Source of the DNA: Mesotaenium endlicherianum
Lineage: Eukaryota > Streptophyta > Zygnematophyceae > Zygnematales > Mesotaeniaceae
Length of the DNA: 38,279 nt
Direction of reading: 5' to 3'
NCBI GenBank assembly: GCA_009602735.1
Contig: WELA01008786.1
Coordinates: 286,037 to 324,315 of the forward strand
In this document: piece after piece, positions 28,927-38,279 of the stretch
How the letters are laid out: every line of letters begins with the position of its first letter
Numbering within the stretch: position 1 is the first letter of the stretch
The notes under the pieces: generated by a model
Told to the model about the DNA's origin: nothing
The model's input: the letters and a program-made list of their open reading frames with translations, nothing else
The model's database searches: none
Made by a program: the position numbers and the translations under genes

Positions 28927-30968
28927 ATGTTTAAGAACCAGTTTCAGTCTGGATTCTTGTCAATCCTTTACAGCATAGGGTGAGCGCCCTAAGCCTTTTC
29001 TTCCCCTCTGAAGCTGCTCCTGGACTATCAGGGTTAGAGTACCTGTAACGAGCTTTTGTGAATATGAAGCCCTTTAAAACATGACGAGAAACACCAATCA
29101 ATAGCAGACTGATTCTACAATGTAGGATTGTCGTCTCTTTTGACCCTTTGTAGTCCCTCAACTCTGACGAGGCGTGGCAAATGCCTCTATATCAGCTACT
29201 GGAGTCCAGCTGATGAGCAGGCTGTCTTAATCTTTTTTACCCGGCAGCATTCGCACTTAGACCTGCAGTCTGGAACTTGTACTTGTTTGAGCCCATCTTT
29301 CAACCGCCTGCAATGCACCAGAGCATATACATTGTGAAAGCCAACAATCTGTCATTTATAAGGGGCTGGCAATGGTTCCTTCTCATGGGGTTCTGGTGAG
29401 CTAGTCCTGTCCTATGAGGTGTCCAGTTCACCTTTTGCAACTTCATGCGCGGTGTTCAAGCCTTCACGGCCGTCATGCAGCTCAGCAGAAGCACAAAACA
29501 GAGTGGCGAATGTGAATCAAGGCTGTTGACCATCATGTTTGTGGTTATGAGGAACTCTGGCATCCTTACAGCAGTTTATTTCCATGTTCTGTATCCTGTG
29601 GTTGTTGGGTGCAGTAGCAAGCCCCTGCAGATATGGAGCACTGAAGGTACTTTTAGCAGGCCTCCCTTGTCGTCTCATTTCCTTTCCTTTCTGAAGCTTC
29701 TTAAAATTGGGAATTGCAAATAGAAGTGGAGCTGATGAAGGAAGGGTATTTCAGTCGAACTTGTATATTGTGTGGGGTGAGTTGGTGACCCAACCTATTA
29801 TCATAGCTCATTGGTTACACTCGACGTACATCTCAAGTACAGTGTATCATGCACCCCTATATCCTAAAGTATAATGAGGGTTTGAACAAACAGGGTAAGC
29901 CGACAAAGTCACTGGCAGGCCGACAAAATCACACGAGCTCAGGAGATGCACTTGAGCCAAGTCATGCATGCATGCAGAGGCTGTTCCTGAAGTCGGCATG
30001 ATGCAGCTGGAACTTTCGCATAGTCTTGCGTGCCACTGGGCTTCTGCCTGTTCGTGCCTCACCCTCGGTACAAGCTAACAAGGGGCGCAGGGAGGGTAGG
30101 TGTAATGTTTATGAGCCATCGAGTAAGAAGTAGAGCATCCAATAGGGCCAGCTTTTTGGTGTAAGTTCCGTGGGAATAATACATGTTTGACCAACAAGAG
30201 ACTGCCAGGTAGCTGGTTAGGTGGCCCTCCTTGCCTCCTTTTTCCTACCAGATGCATATGCCAGCCTCTCCTCCCCCTCCTCCCCCTCCTCCCCCTCCCT
30301 TCGCCCCTCTCCTTTGTTTCTATTACGCCCTAGTATGATCTGTCAACTTGAGATGCTGGTGTCAATTTTTCACACCCCTCCTTTTTTTCCTCTCTTGGAT
30401 GGGTTGTCCTGCGTCACCTGCTTGCGCTCTCTGCGCCTGCCGCAGTCAAGAATGGGCACGTCAAGCGCGTCACAGACGACGACATCCAGTCGAGCGTGCT
30501 GGAGGTGCTGGGCACCAACCTCTCGGCCAACTACATCTCGTGCCCCGCCGACCCCGGCGCCACGCTGGGCATCAAGCTGCCGTTCCTCGTCATGATCGTC
30601 AAGAACGTGCACAAGTACTTCTCGTTCGAGGTGCAGGTGCTGGATGACAAGAACGTCCGGCGCCGCTTCCGAGCCTCCAACTACCAGGTGGATGACCCTC
30701 CGCTGTCTGTCAAACACCCCTCTGATCAGACCCCGTGGTTGCCGGAAAGCCGCCTTGTTGCGCTGTTTCAAGGCACAAACCCTACATATATGCGAATCTT
30801 TGGCTAGGTACCGGAAAGGTGGGGGCTGGGAAGGGCTTCGGGGTTTGGAGGGACAAATTGTTGTGCACCTACCGATACTAGGGCAAGCTTCAGGAAGTAT
30901 CACAGTAAGTTGGGTGCTCTCTCTCCCTCCATTCTCTCTCTCGCCCTTACCTCCCCCCCCCTCTCTCT

Positions 30969-31005
<37 letters not shown>

Positions 31006-31656
31006 GACAAGCGACTTCGACCCTGCCATGAATCCAGCTCACTTTTGCGCTTTGAGCACTATTGAGTTAGACCCAGTCGAAGTCAAAGACGTCTGGTTAT
31101 TGATCTGGCCGGGCACTAGTAGTGCTCGTCCTTTCCTCTATTGTCTTTCATTGGGTCCCCAGTGATCTAGCAACCACGCAGTGTGAACTGATGCACGTGA
31201 AAGGGAGAAAGCATCCTGATCTGGGCTCGTCCCTCCGTCTGGTTGTCCCTGACTGGCGCATCTGTTGCTGGAGCTCTGCTGTGTGCGTTGGCGTGTCCGC
31301 AAGCGAGCACGCGTCATAGGCTCCCTAGTAACTGGTGATCCTCATCTTTCCCCGCAACTGTCGCTGACTGGGACACTGGATGCCCGGGGCTGCAATCTGT
31401 ACGCCGGCACGTTGCGCAGGCGACCACGCGGGTGAAGCCGTACATCTGCACAATGCCCATGCGGCTGGAGGAGGGATGGAACCAGGTGCAGTTCAACCTG
31501 GCAGACTTCACGCGGCGCGCGTACGGCACGTCGTATACGGAGACCCTGCGCGTGCAGGTGCACGCCAACTGCCGCGTGCGGCGCATCTACTTCTCTGACC
31601 GCCTCTATGCGGAGGACGAGCTGCCGCCTGAGTTCAAGCTGTTCCTGCCCGTGCAG
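28927..31656 (+). CDS. CFAP20: Cilia- and flagella-associated protein 20 (CFAP20/BUG22)
   Basis: Small, highly conserved protein. In flagellates it is an inner-junction subunit that joins A and B tubules of axonemal doublets; homologues also persist in plants. Exons: 28927-28979, 29615-29646, 30446-30687 and 31420-31656 or beyond. Introns are GT..AG and phases join exactly (53, 32 and 242 nt, then phase 0). Protein words: [106 protein letters not shown] and LFLPVQ. Through LPVQ this is 188 residues; known proteins are about 190-193. The frame after LPVQ runs on to a stop at 31858-31860 with unrelated sequence, so a short last exon probably follows a donor near 31657-31661. The true C-terminus is unresolved. 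Exons 1-2 have mixed third bases; exons 3-4 are strongly G/C-ending. Confidence 0.95.
30972..31004. repeat. (CT)n(GT)n microsatellite in a CFAP20 intron
   Basis: A CT run at about 30959-30972 passes directly into about 16 GT units within the third intron of CFAP20. A second polypyrimidine array (CCTCCC units) lies in the previous intron at 30267-30300. Confidence 0.9.
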
Positions 31657-31860
31657 GCACGTGCACGCACCCTTTCCACGCGCCGCTTACTCGCCACGTG
31701 CTGCCCCCCCGGCCTTCCACCTGCCCATCTGGAAAGAGTTTTGCCTGCCTTTTGCGTGCTGGTGAACCTTGGCACATGCGCACACGCTTACGCATGCCCC
31801 TTTGTACAGCACATGCATTCAGCAGTCCGTTTGCTTGTCATTTCTGGCCCTTCATCCTGA

Positions 31861-32920
31861 CCCTAGCACCTGCATGGCAAGGGTCACCTCCTCACTTGTA
31901 TGCCTGTATGCCCGTGTGTTAGTGCATGATTAAGGGTCCAGGTGTGTCTTCAGATATTGATGTGGTGGCTCGTGGCACGCGTATCTATCTGCCCTTGCTA
32001 CTGCGCTTGCAGGCATTGCTTGGGGGGGGGGGGGGTAGGATTGCCCGTGATAGAATATCAGAACTTTTACTGACCCTTGACACTCTCTTCACCTCCATTA
32101 TGGTGTGGGCAGTCCGTTAATGTCCGATTCTATCCATTGCATGCGTGTGCGGTTCCTAACAACTATCATGTTTTAATTGTAATAGACATGTGTCACTTTA
32201 TCCTCTAAATTGCTCAATGTGGTCTGTGTTAAGAGCAGAAAGCATGACAGTAAATGGTGCCTACTGGAGCTGACTGTAAAGAGGCCCAGCAAATTTGAGA
32301 TGCAGTTGATAGTTTCTCGTACTCGAGGAATCTGGGAGAGCAGGCTTGCGCCTTGCCATAGGTTTCAATCCAGCCGATGGTGTAGCTTCCGTATGATGAT
32401 TGTTGCCCACGGAACCTATGGAGTGTGGAGGGTTAATGTCCTACACAGTAAGAGAAGCCGAGTTCCGCAGCCTGTGAACTGCGATGGCTGGGGTCAAGGC
32501 ATCAATGGCAGCACCAGAGTAGTACTGCGCTGTCTCCTTGGGCATATCTTTTCCATTATGTAGAGGTACAGTCCACAGGGCACATCACATTGAGTTTTTC
32601 CATTACTTTGTGGCTTCTTGGAGAAGCCTAAGCTGTTCCAACAATGATTGTTGCTGGGTGTTCAAGGCAGCATCACAAGGGATGCCTGGTATCAAGCCAG
32701 GGCATTACTCCAATAATGGTATTGTGTATTCGGGTCAACCATAGTCTGGATGATTTTTTGCCCACGATTTGCGCGAAATTTGATGTGGTTGGACAAGTAC
32801 AGCACTTATTGGACAGAACACTACTTGGCATCAAATGCATCAACTCCAACAAAGCTGGTTAGCAGCCCCAAAAAGCTTTTTGTTTAGTTATATTATGTTA
32901 TTGTACCAACTTTGGCATCC
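31861..32920. other. Intergenic, no supported gene
   Basis: Downstream flank of CFAP20, with a G-run at about 32022-32035. The ORF at 32210-32563 has no recognisable domain. A possible decayed transposon cannot be excluded. Confidence 0.4.
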
Positions 32921-32992
32921 GGTCCTTTAGCTCAGTGGTAGAGCAGCCGACTGCAGATCGGCAGGTCTGTGGTTCAAACCCGCAAGGGACCT
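32921..32992 (+). tRNA. tRNA-Cys (GCA)
   Basis: Full cloverleaf: acceptor GGTCCTT pairs with AGGGACC (one G-T pair); D arm GCTC..GAGC; anticodon stem GCCGA/TCGGC with loop CTGCAGA, anticodon GCA; variable loop AGGTC; T arm TGTGG-TTCAAAC-CCGCA. Internal promoter boxes TAGCTCAGTGG (A) and GGTTCAAAC (B) are intact. No intron and no encoded CCA, as in nuclear genes. A TTTT terminator follows at 33018-33021. Confidence 0.95.
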
Positions 32993-33017
32993 TCATCAGT
33001 TCAACGAGATCCAATCA

Positions 33018-33021
33018 TTTT
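33018..33021 (+). terminator. RNA polymerase III terminator of tRNA-Cys
   Basis: First TTTT run downstream of the tRNA, 26 bases after its 3' end. Confidence 0.65.
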
Positions 33022-33258
33022 GAAACTCGGGTGTGGCAGGAATAATGATGATGATCGGAGTCTTGGACGGAATCTCCGGAATACGGACGTGCCTAATATT
33101 TGGGAACTTTATTTATTACAGAAAAATGAGGAGTGTGTGGTAAATCTATGCCGCGGCCCATTTATCTTTCAGTTAATTTCAAACTTTAAAAGTCGCCGTT
33201 GTTATTCACAGTGGCCAGTTTATGAGGGGGGAACTTGCCTCTGCATGGCCAGTTTACA

Positions 33259-33615
33259 GCGTATATATCATGGGGTGCTAACAGTCGCAAAGATTCCTGA
33301 ATTATTGAAAAAAATCGCAAAGTCTGCAAGTGAGCCGCCGCTCTCTTCGTCTCACCGATTATTTTCAGAAGGTTGAAAAAGCGCCGCAGGCGACTTCGGA
33401 GGTTGATTTTTTTCGCAAGAATTTTAAAAAAACGCTTGATATTTGCCGCAGGAAAGACGACAATTTGAAAAACTGCCGCAAAAACACGTGAATTTTGATT
33501 AAATTCACCAAGATGCACATCATGTTGATTTCTATCGCCAATCGCAAATCCTTTGATTTTTTTCGCAAAGAATGCCCTCCTGGACATAAGAGTTAGCACC
33601 CCATGGTATATATGC
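33259..33615. mobile_element. MITE-like element with 24-bp terminal inverted repeats (357 bp)
   Basis: The left arm 33259-33282 and right arm 33592-33615 are inverted repeats matching at 22 of 24 positions (core CATGGGGTGCTAAC / GTTAGCACCCCATG). Inside, the word TCGCAA(A/G) recurs five times on the plus strand (33285, 33315, 33413, 33542, 33563), twice within the longer word GATTTTTTTCGCAA. The word GGGGGGAACTTGCCT occurs outside both ends (33226-33240 and 33617-33631), and TGGCCAGTTTA is duplicated on the left (33212 and 33246). No coding capacity, so it would need a transposase from elsewhere. Superfamily not assigned, because the target duplication is unclear. Confidence 0.7.
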
Positions 33616-33631
33616 GGGGGGGAACTTGCCT

Positions 33632-36551
33632 GAGACTTGGCTGATCTTCAAAATTTTGTGTAATTTCATATGCGTAATCTCCTCATTTTTTATATTATTA
33701 TATTTACGTTTCATTGACCATACATTGAAATATTGCAGGACTTGAAAATCCTTTGAACCTTTGTTACTTTTCCCCAACTCTTAAACGGGATATGCCCCCG
33801 GTGGTTTGCAATCGCCAAGAAAAAGTCAATTTTGTTGAACAGAATATATGATTACCGACAATTTCATTGATTAAAAGAACGTGAATGAACAACTACTTAC
33901 AAAGGTTTCAAGACTCGACTTTCAAAACTGAAATTGGAATTTTGAACAAAAAGAAGAAGTTTGTTCTAAAACTTTAAATCACCTCGAGAGGTTGATTCGA
34001 AACATGGGGAGGTACTCAACCCTTGCCCATGGTTAGAAGTCGCGTTCTTTGGTATTGAAACGACTCCATATCCATCCACGTCAACAAAATATGTTTTAGA
34101 TGGAAATACAAAATCCACGGTAAACCAACTCCGGTTCCTCATGTATCAATTGGTTTTCAGTCCAACATCGTCTCCGTTGCTTGTTGTTGCAAGGTATATT
34201 CTTGGCCACTTTAAACTGGCCCTAATTGTATCTCGATATTTGTTAGATAGAAATTTTTTGAAGCATTTCAATTAAACACCAATTGAGCAAATGGACACCA
34301 CTGCTTAGGGCCTCCATAAAGGGCCAAAGGAGTACAAGAAAGTACATTGGCCAAAGAAACGCAGAAGTTAGGTGGTTCATAGTGGCTCTTAGGCACTTGA
34401 TGTTTGATTGAAACTCGAAAAAAGTTTGATCGAGCATCAGAGTTCTATCAATTGAGCACTACTTTACATGTTTGCTCTCTCCAAATTATGAAAGTATTTT
34501 GAACCCTCAAATAACTCGTCCTTGTGCGCCTTCGTATGTGTTCATGTCCAAGATGTCAAAATTATGTCACTTGTAGTTTGCTACACGCAAAATCAGTTGG
34601 TTGCAAACCATCGTGCACCACTGTGAACCACAATAACCGCGCACTTTAGATCTGAAGTCGGCTTAAATTAGTTGACTATAGTCAATATTTTCAGCAAACC
34701 ACGCAATCACTGTTGATCAGTTTTATTGTTATGGGCACTGTAAGAGGCCCTTAATCACCTTATTTTTGCGTTCAATCGTCCGCATACTTCTGCTATACAA
34801 CATCGTAGACCAATTAGTTTATTGAGCTCGTTGTGGCCATTGTCAAGAGGCCCTCAAATCACTTGAACATGTCTTCTTGCTTTCATGGTGTTCGTTAATT
34901 ACTAGCCCTTGATGGGGGCAATCTAAAGTGGACAAAAGTGGAGCAGACAATCTATGCGACTAACTAACTGTGCTCCAAAATGTGCACATCACGAAACGGC
35001 CCAAATTGTTCAATTCAAAAAGCTCTAAAGCTTCATCATTAGTTGGACTTGATGGGACAGAAACCTGGAACCCCTTTGTGTTTCCCATCTCCAACCCGCC
35101 CTCGTTGGTGGACGTGTTTCAGGGTGTGGGATACATACCTATGACAACCAATGGCTGTACCAATACTATGTGTGTTATGCCTAGGTTGCAACTGATCATG
35201 TTCAACATATGTGCGGATGAGTTTCATTTACACAATTGATGCATTGGTTTAATGGCATAGGAGAAAATGTATGAATGCACGTATGTCTTGTACATCATTG
35301 CTGTTCAATTTTGTATTTACATGCATTGAGTACGGCACGTGGACAAATTGAGCAACTTGTGCTTGCAAAGCTTGGCAACAGTGATGGAAGGGGTTCAATA
35401 ACTAAAATGGAAAACCGGTCCAAGGTACCCATGCACTGACTCAGTTAGGGTGACTCGCACCTTCTGAAACGGCATCTCTTTAAAAGTTTTGGGAGAAGGG
35501 CCCGTTTTATGGTCTTGCTACGACATAAGTACTTATATGTGGTAGTACCAGTGAGGGAGGCACTTGCAGTAGGGGGCTTAATAAAAGGAAAAGGGCGCCC
35601 AATGTCTGCACTCATATTGTCACGAAATACTTTAGGTGAGAGAATGTGCCAGGCACATAAAATGACCAAAGTGAGGATTTGCTTCACCTTGGGCTGTGGC
35701 CCGCAACGAAGCTGAAGTCGAATTTGTGAGAGAGGGCCGCTCTCTACCGTACGTGAGGTGGACTTGTAAGAGAAGGAGAATGTGAGCGGACACAAACACG
35801 GGCAGCCATAGCAAGCGGTCATGACCACTTGATGTAGGGAGGGTGGAAAATTGGAAGGAGAGCTAAGGAATAAGTGGGAAATAAACCACATAGAGGTCCA
35901 CAATTATTGTTTGATGTGCAGATTTGCTTGTTTGCTCGATCAGCAAGATTCAAAGGTTCAATAATCCATCCCCTCTTAGGCGCCCTTATTTTATTCACTT
36001 TGAGAGGTTAGTGTCCACGTTCGTTTGTCATTCTATACACTCAATGACATGAGGGTCTAGCTGGCCATATAACATAACTTGTTCAGACTAGAGATTATAA
36101 GATAGGCTTCACCACGCGCACAATAACAAGCGTTAGATGTACAATTCAACTACCAAGCGAACCCTTTGTGGCTATATAGGATGCAAGTGCACTGCACCTG
36201 TGCAGAATTTGGGACAGGGTCGCACGGCGAAAGAGATTGTGGTCATCTTTGTGGAAACTACATGAAGGCAACATCGAACCGGATGGTCCCACCCTCGTGG
36301 ACTCAAACAGAGCACGTGGAGCGCACCAGCCTGCATCACTGTTGCATCACCGCAGTCAAGCAATAGGGCTTGGAACGTACCGCACAGTATACATCTGCTT
36401 AACATCAAATTGCTTGCTTCATGAAATGTACATAGGCAACAAGGCCCCGTCCATCATTTTTGCCTGATTCAAAGCAATAATCAATCTGGCACCAACAACC
36501 AGGTCCCCATGCCAAGTCTCACTGCCACACCAGGCCAGCAACACAACCTGC
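33632..36551. other. AT-rich intergenic region, no supported gene
   Basis: About 2.9 kb without convincing exons. ORFs of 60-150 codons (for example 34970-35239 plus and 35445-35903 minus) show no domain. The right end is the 3' flank of SPT6. Confidence 0.45.
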
Positions 36552-38086
36552 CTACCTATAGCTGGAGACTCTATTACCTTGTACAGCCCCACCCCCCCTA
36601 CCCTGGTCGGCGCCCCGCCAGGCGCCCCCCTGATCAACCTGCTGGCTCCAGGAGCCCTGCCCCCAGCCCATGGAGGGAGCCGGGTACCCCTGGCCACCCA
36701 GAGACGGGTCAGGCTCCCCGCCGCCCTGTTGCCCCCATCCCCCTCCTCCAGCTCCGACGTGCCCCCACCCTCCGCCAGCCCCCGCAGCTCCGACGGGCCC
36801 CCACCCCGCAGGGACAGGTGGCGGCGGCGGGAGCTGCCTGTGGTCCCAGGCACTGGCAGCCGGCATGTGACCGCCGCCCGCATGATGGTGCTGCTGGTGC
36901 TGCTGGTGGTGCGGGTGGCCGTATCCGCCGCCGCCGCCGCCGCCGCCGCCGTCTGCGTGTCCGTGCCCGTGCCCTTGATGATGGTAGCCCCCCCCCTGGC
37001 CGCCGCCGCCGCCTGACTCGCGCGGGGGGCCCACCATGGCGGCCACCGCGCGGCGCTGCTGCGGGGGCGCCTCGGGCAGGGGCTCGCTGAAGTGCGCCTG
37101 GAAGTACTTGACGAGCTTGTCGGGCGAGCGGAAGGTGCCCTTGCGGTAGCGGTAGCCGTCGGGCGTGACGGTGAGGTACTCGTGGATGGGGCTGCTGGAG
37201 CGGATGTAGGAGAGCACGAACGCGCCGGGGTGCGCGGCCGAGGGCGAGAAGTAGTAGGGGATGCGCGCGGGGTTGGCGAGCTTCTCCTGCACCAGCGCCG
37301 CGTCCACCTCCTGCTTGCTGCCGTTGCGGAACTTGCGGTACTGCGTCATCTCGCCCAGGTACTTGGCGATGGGCTCCACGTAGCGCGCCACCACCTGGCA
37401 GGTGGCGCGCGCAGGCGCGGACGCACAGGCGCGCACGAGCGCACGAACACATGAGCACGGACGCTCGCCGCTTGTGGGTTTGCCGAGCCCCCCGGGTGAG
37501 CAGCCAGCACAAGCGCAAGCGCGCCGGACGCAGTGAGAAAAGAAGAAGTAGCGCCCACTATGCTCAAGCATATTTTCCGGATGCTTGGCGCCGAGACCAG
37601 CACAGGGACCTTCACCCCCTCCCCTTTGGGCCCTTTCAGACGCAGAGCCTCTAGGTGGAAGATAACTGCAGCCTCATCTGGAAGCACTGTCCATGGAGAC
37701 CAGAATCTCTTACCCTCCTCAACGTCCGTGCAAGCTGGCTGCCAATCGGAGCAGGCAATACTGAGCAGGCAGGAAGGCAGGAAGGCAGGCAGGCGGGCAG
37801 GCAGGCAGAGGCAGGCAGGAACAGAGGCAATGGCAGGCAGGGTAGGAAGAGAGGGGGGGGGCTCCTGTACCTCGTCCAGATCCTCGTACTTCTCGCCGTT
37901 GATGTCCAGCACCTTGCCCAGGCGCAGGAAGCTCGTCATGTCCTTGTTGTCCTTGCCCTCCTCGCGTATGTCGACGTGCGTGTACAGCCCCTCGTAGAAC
38001 TTGAGCGTGAGCGACAGGTTGGAGGGCCCCTTGCTGCTGGGCCGGATCACAAAGTCCCCTATGTCCACCGTCGGGTCCGACAGGAT
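36552..38086 (-). CDS. SPT6: Transcription elongation factor SPT6, 3' part (tandem SH2 and WG/GW tail)
   Basis: SPT6 is a histone chaperone that travels with RNA polymerase II; its tandem SH2 domain binds phosphorylated RPB1 linker. Two exons are in the window: 38086-37871 and 37394-36552, joined in phase 0 by a GT..AG intron. The first encodes the end of the N-terminal SH2: ILSDPTVDIGDFVIRPSSKG (the RPSSKG phosphate loop), then YEGLYTHVDIREEGKDNKD and DINGEKYEDLDEV. The second continues VVARYVEPIAKYLGEM and the second SH2 (IPYYFSPSAAHPGAFVLSYI, then YRKGTFRSPDKLVKYFQAHF). The last about 165 residues are disordered: Gly/His-rich (with a CCG-repeat-encoded Gly run), then repeated GWG words and a stop at 36552. 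The acceptor GCGCAG at 38092-38087 opens the first exon here. All earlier exons (helicase-like, YqgF, S1) lie beyond the right edge. Confidence 0.93.
37770..37830. repeat. (GGCA)n-type microsatellite in an SPT6 intron
   Basis: Imperfect GGCAGGCAGGAAGGCAGG units. A short related run is found at 4990-5010, inside an intron of the STP gene. Confidence 0.85.
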
Positions 38087-38279
38087 CTGCGCGCCGCGCA
38101 CGCGACAGCACGCACAAGGGGGACAACGGATAATAGGGCAAAGGGAGATAGTCTCCGGTAAGTTATCCCCCAAGCTTGACTTCAAAGGAGGGGGAAGCCT
38201 TGGGATCGCATAAATTTGCACGCCATGCATGTGGGTGCAGCCGGATAGGAACGACGAGGCAGAGGGAGGGGGGGGGGGG

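Noticed and set aside
30370..31029. 219-codon minus-strand ORF with a Thr-His repeat
   Set aside because: It is antisense to CFAP20 exon 3 and runs through the intronic microsatellite.
31657..31860. Extended CFAP20 C-terminus (67 codons after LPVQ)
   Set aside because: The sequence does not resemble any CFAP20 tail and probably reads into an intron or 3' UTR.
35445..35903. 152-codon minus-strand ORF
   Set aside because: Ser/Leu-rich with no recognisable motif, in an AT-rich region without splice context.
36509..37518. Long plus-strand and alternative-frame ORFs over SPT6
   Set aside because: They are antisense or shifted-frame shadows of the GC-rich SPT6 last exon, rich in Pro, Arg and Ala.

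Overview
This is eukaryotic nuclear DNA from the green lineage. The evidence is spliced genes with GT..AG introns, a plant-type STP monosaccharide/H+ symporter, an SPT6 with a plant-like WG/GW tail, a probable plastid-targeted protein, an intron-less tRNA-Cys without encoded CCA, and a chromodomain Ty3/gypsy retrotransposon. CFAP20 (a flagellar protein that also occurs outside flagellates) and the mix of GC-rich exons with AT-rich spacers would suit a green or charophyte alga or an early-diverging land plant. The species cannot be named from the sequence. The window starts in a C-run and ends in a G-run, and genes run off both ends.

Layout. 0-1.5 kb (-): first two exons of a gene whose N-terminus resembles plant DHX29/DExH7 helicases; the rest lies off the left edge. 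1.5-3.9 kb: no supported gene. 3.97-6.84 kb (-): a complete six-exon STP transporter of 523 aa, joined here exon by exon. 7.3-21.5 kb: a nest of repeats. An old LTR pair (9208-9545 and 19606-21458), with a primer-binding site and polypurine tract in the right places, encloses internal sequence with no convincing ORF. Nested inside it is a nearly intact 6.7-kb chromovirus (11973-18647, minus strand, 498-bp LTRs about 98.6% identical, separate gag and pol). The right old LTR is split by a 1517-bp TG..CA insertion whose relative lies inverted at about 7.3-8.24 kb. A 226-bp repeat occurs as a tandem pair and one inverted copy.

22.8-23.9 kb (+): remains of a BOP1/ERB1-like WD-repeat gene with frame breaks and no last exon. 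24.8-27.0 kb (-): a complete four-exon, 307-aa probable plastid membrane protein. 28.9-31.7 kb (+): CFAP20, four exons, exact C-terminus unresolved. 32.9 kb: tRNA-Cys(GCA). 33.3-33.6 kb: a 357-bp MITE-like inverted-repeat element. 36.55 kb to the right edge (-): the 3' part of SPT6, with most of the tandem SH2 region and a Gly/His/WG-rich tail.

The cellular genes are unrelated single genes, not a cluster. The most distinctive structure is the gag-pol junction of the chromovirus: a canonical A AAA AAC slippery heptamer, a 10-nt spacer and a perfect 7-bp hairpin that contains the gag stop codon. I found no clear candidate for a wholly new biological system.
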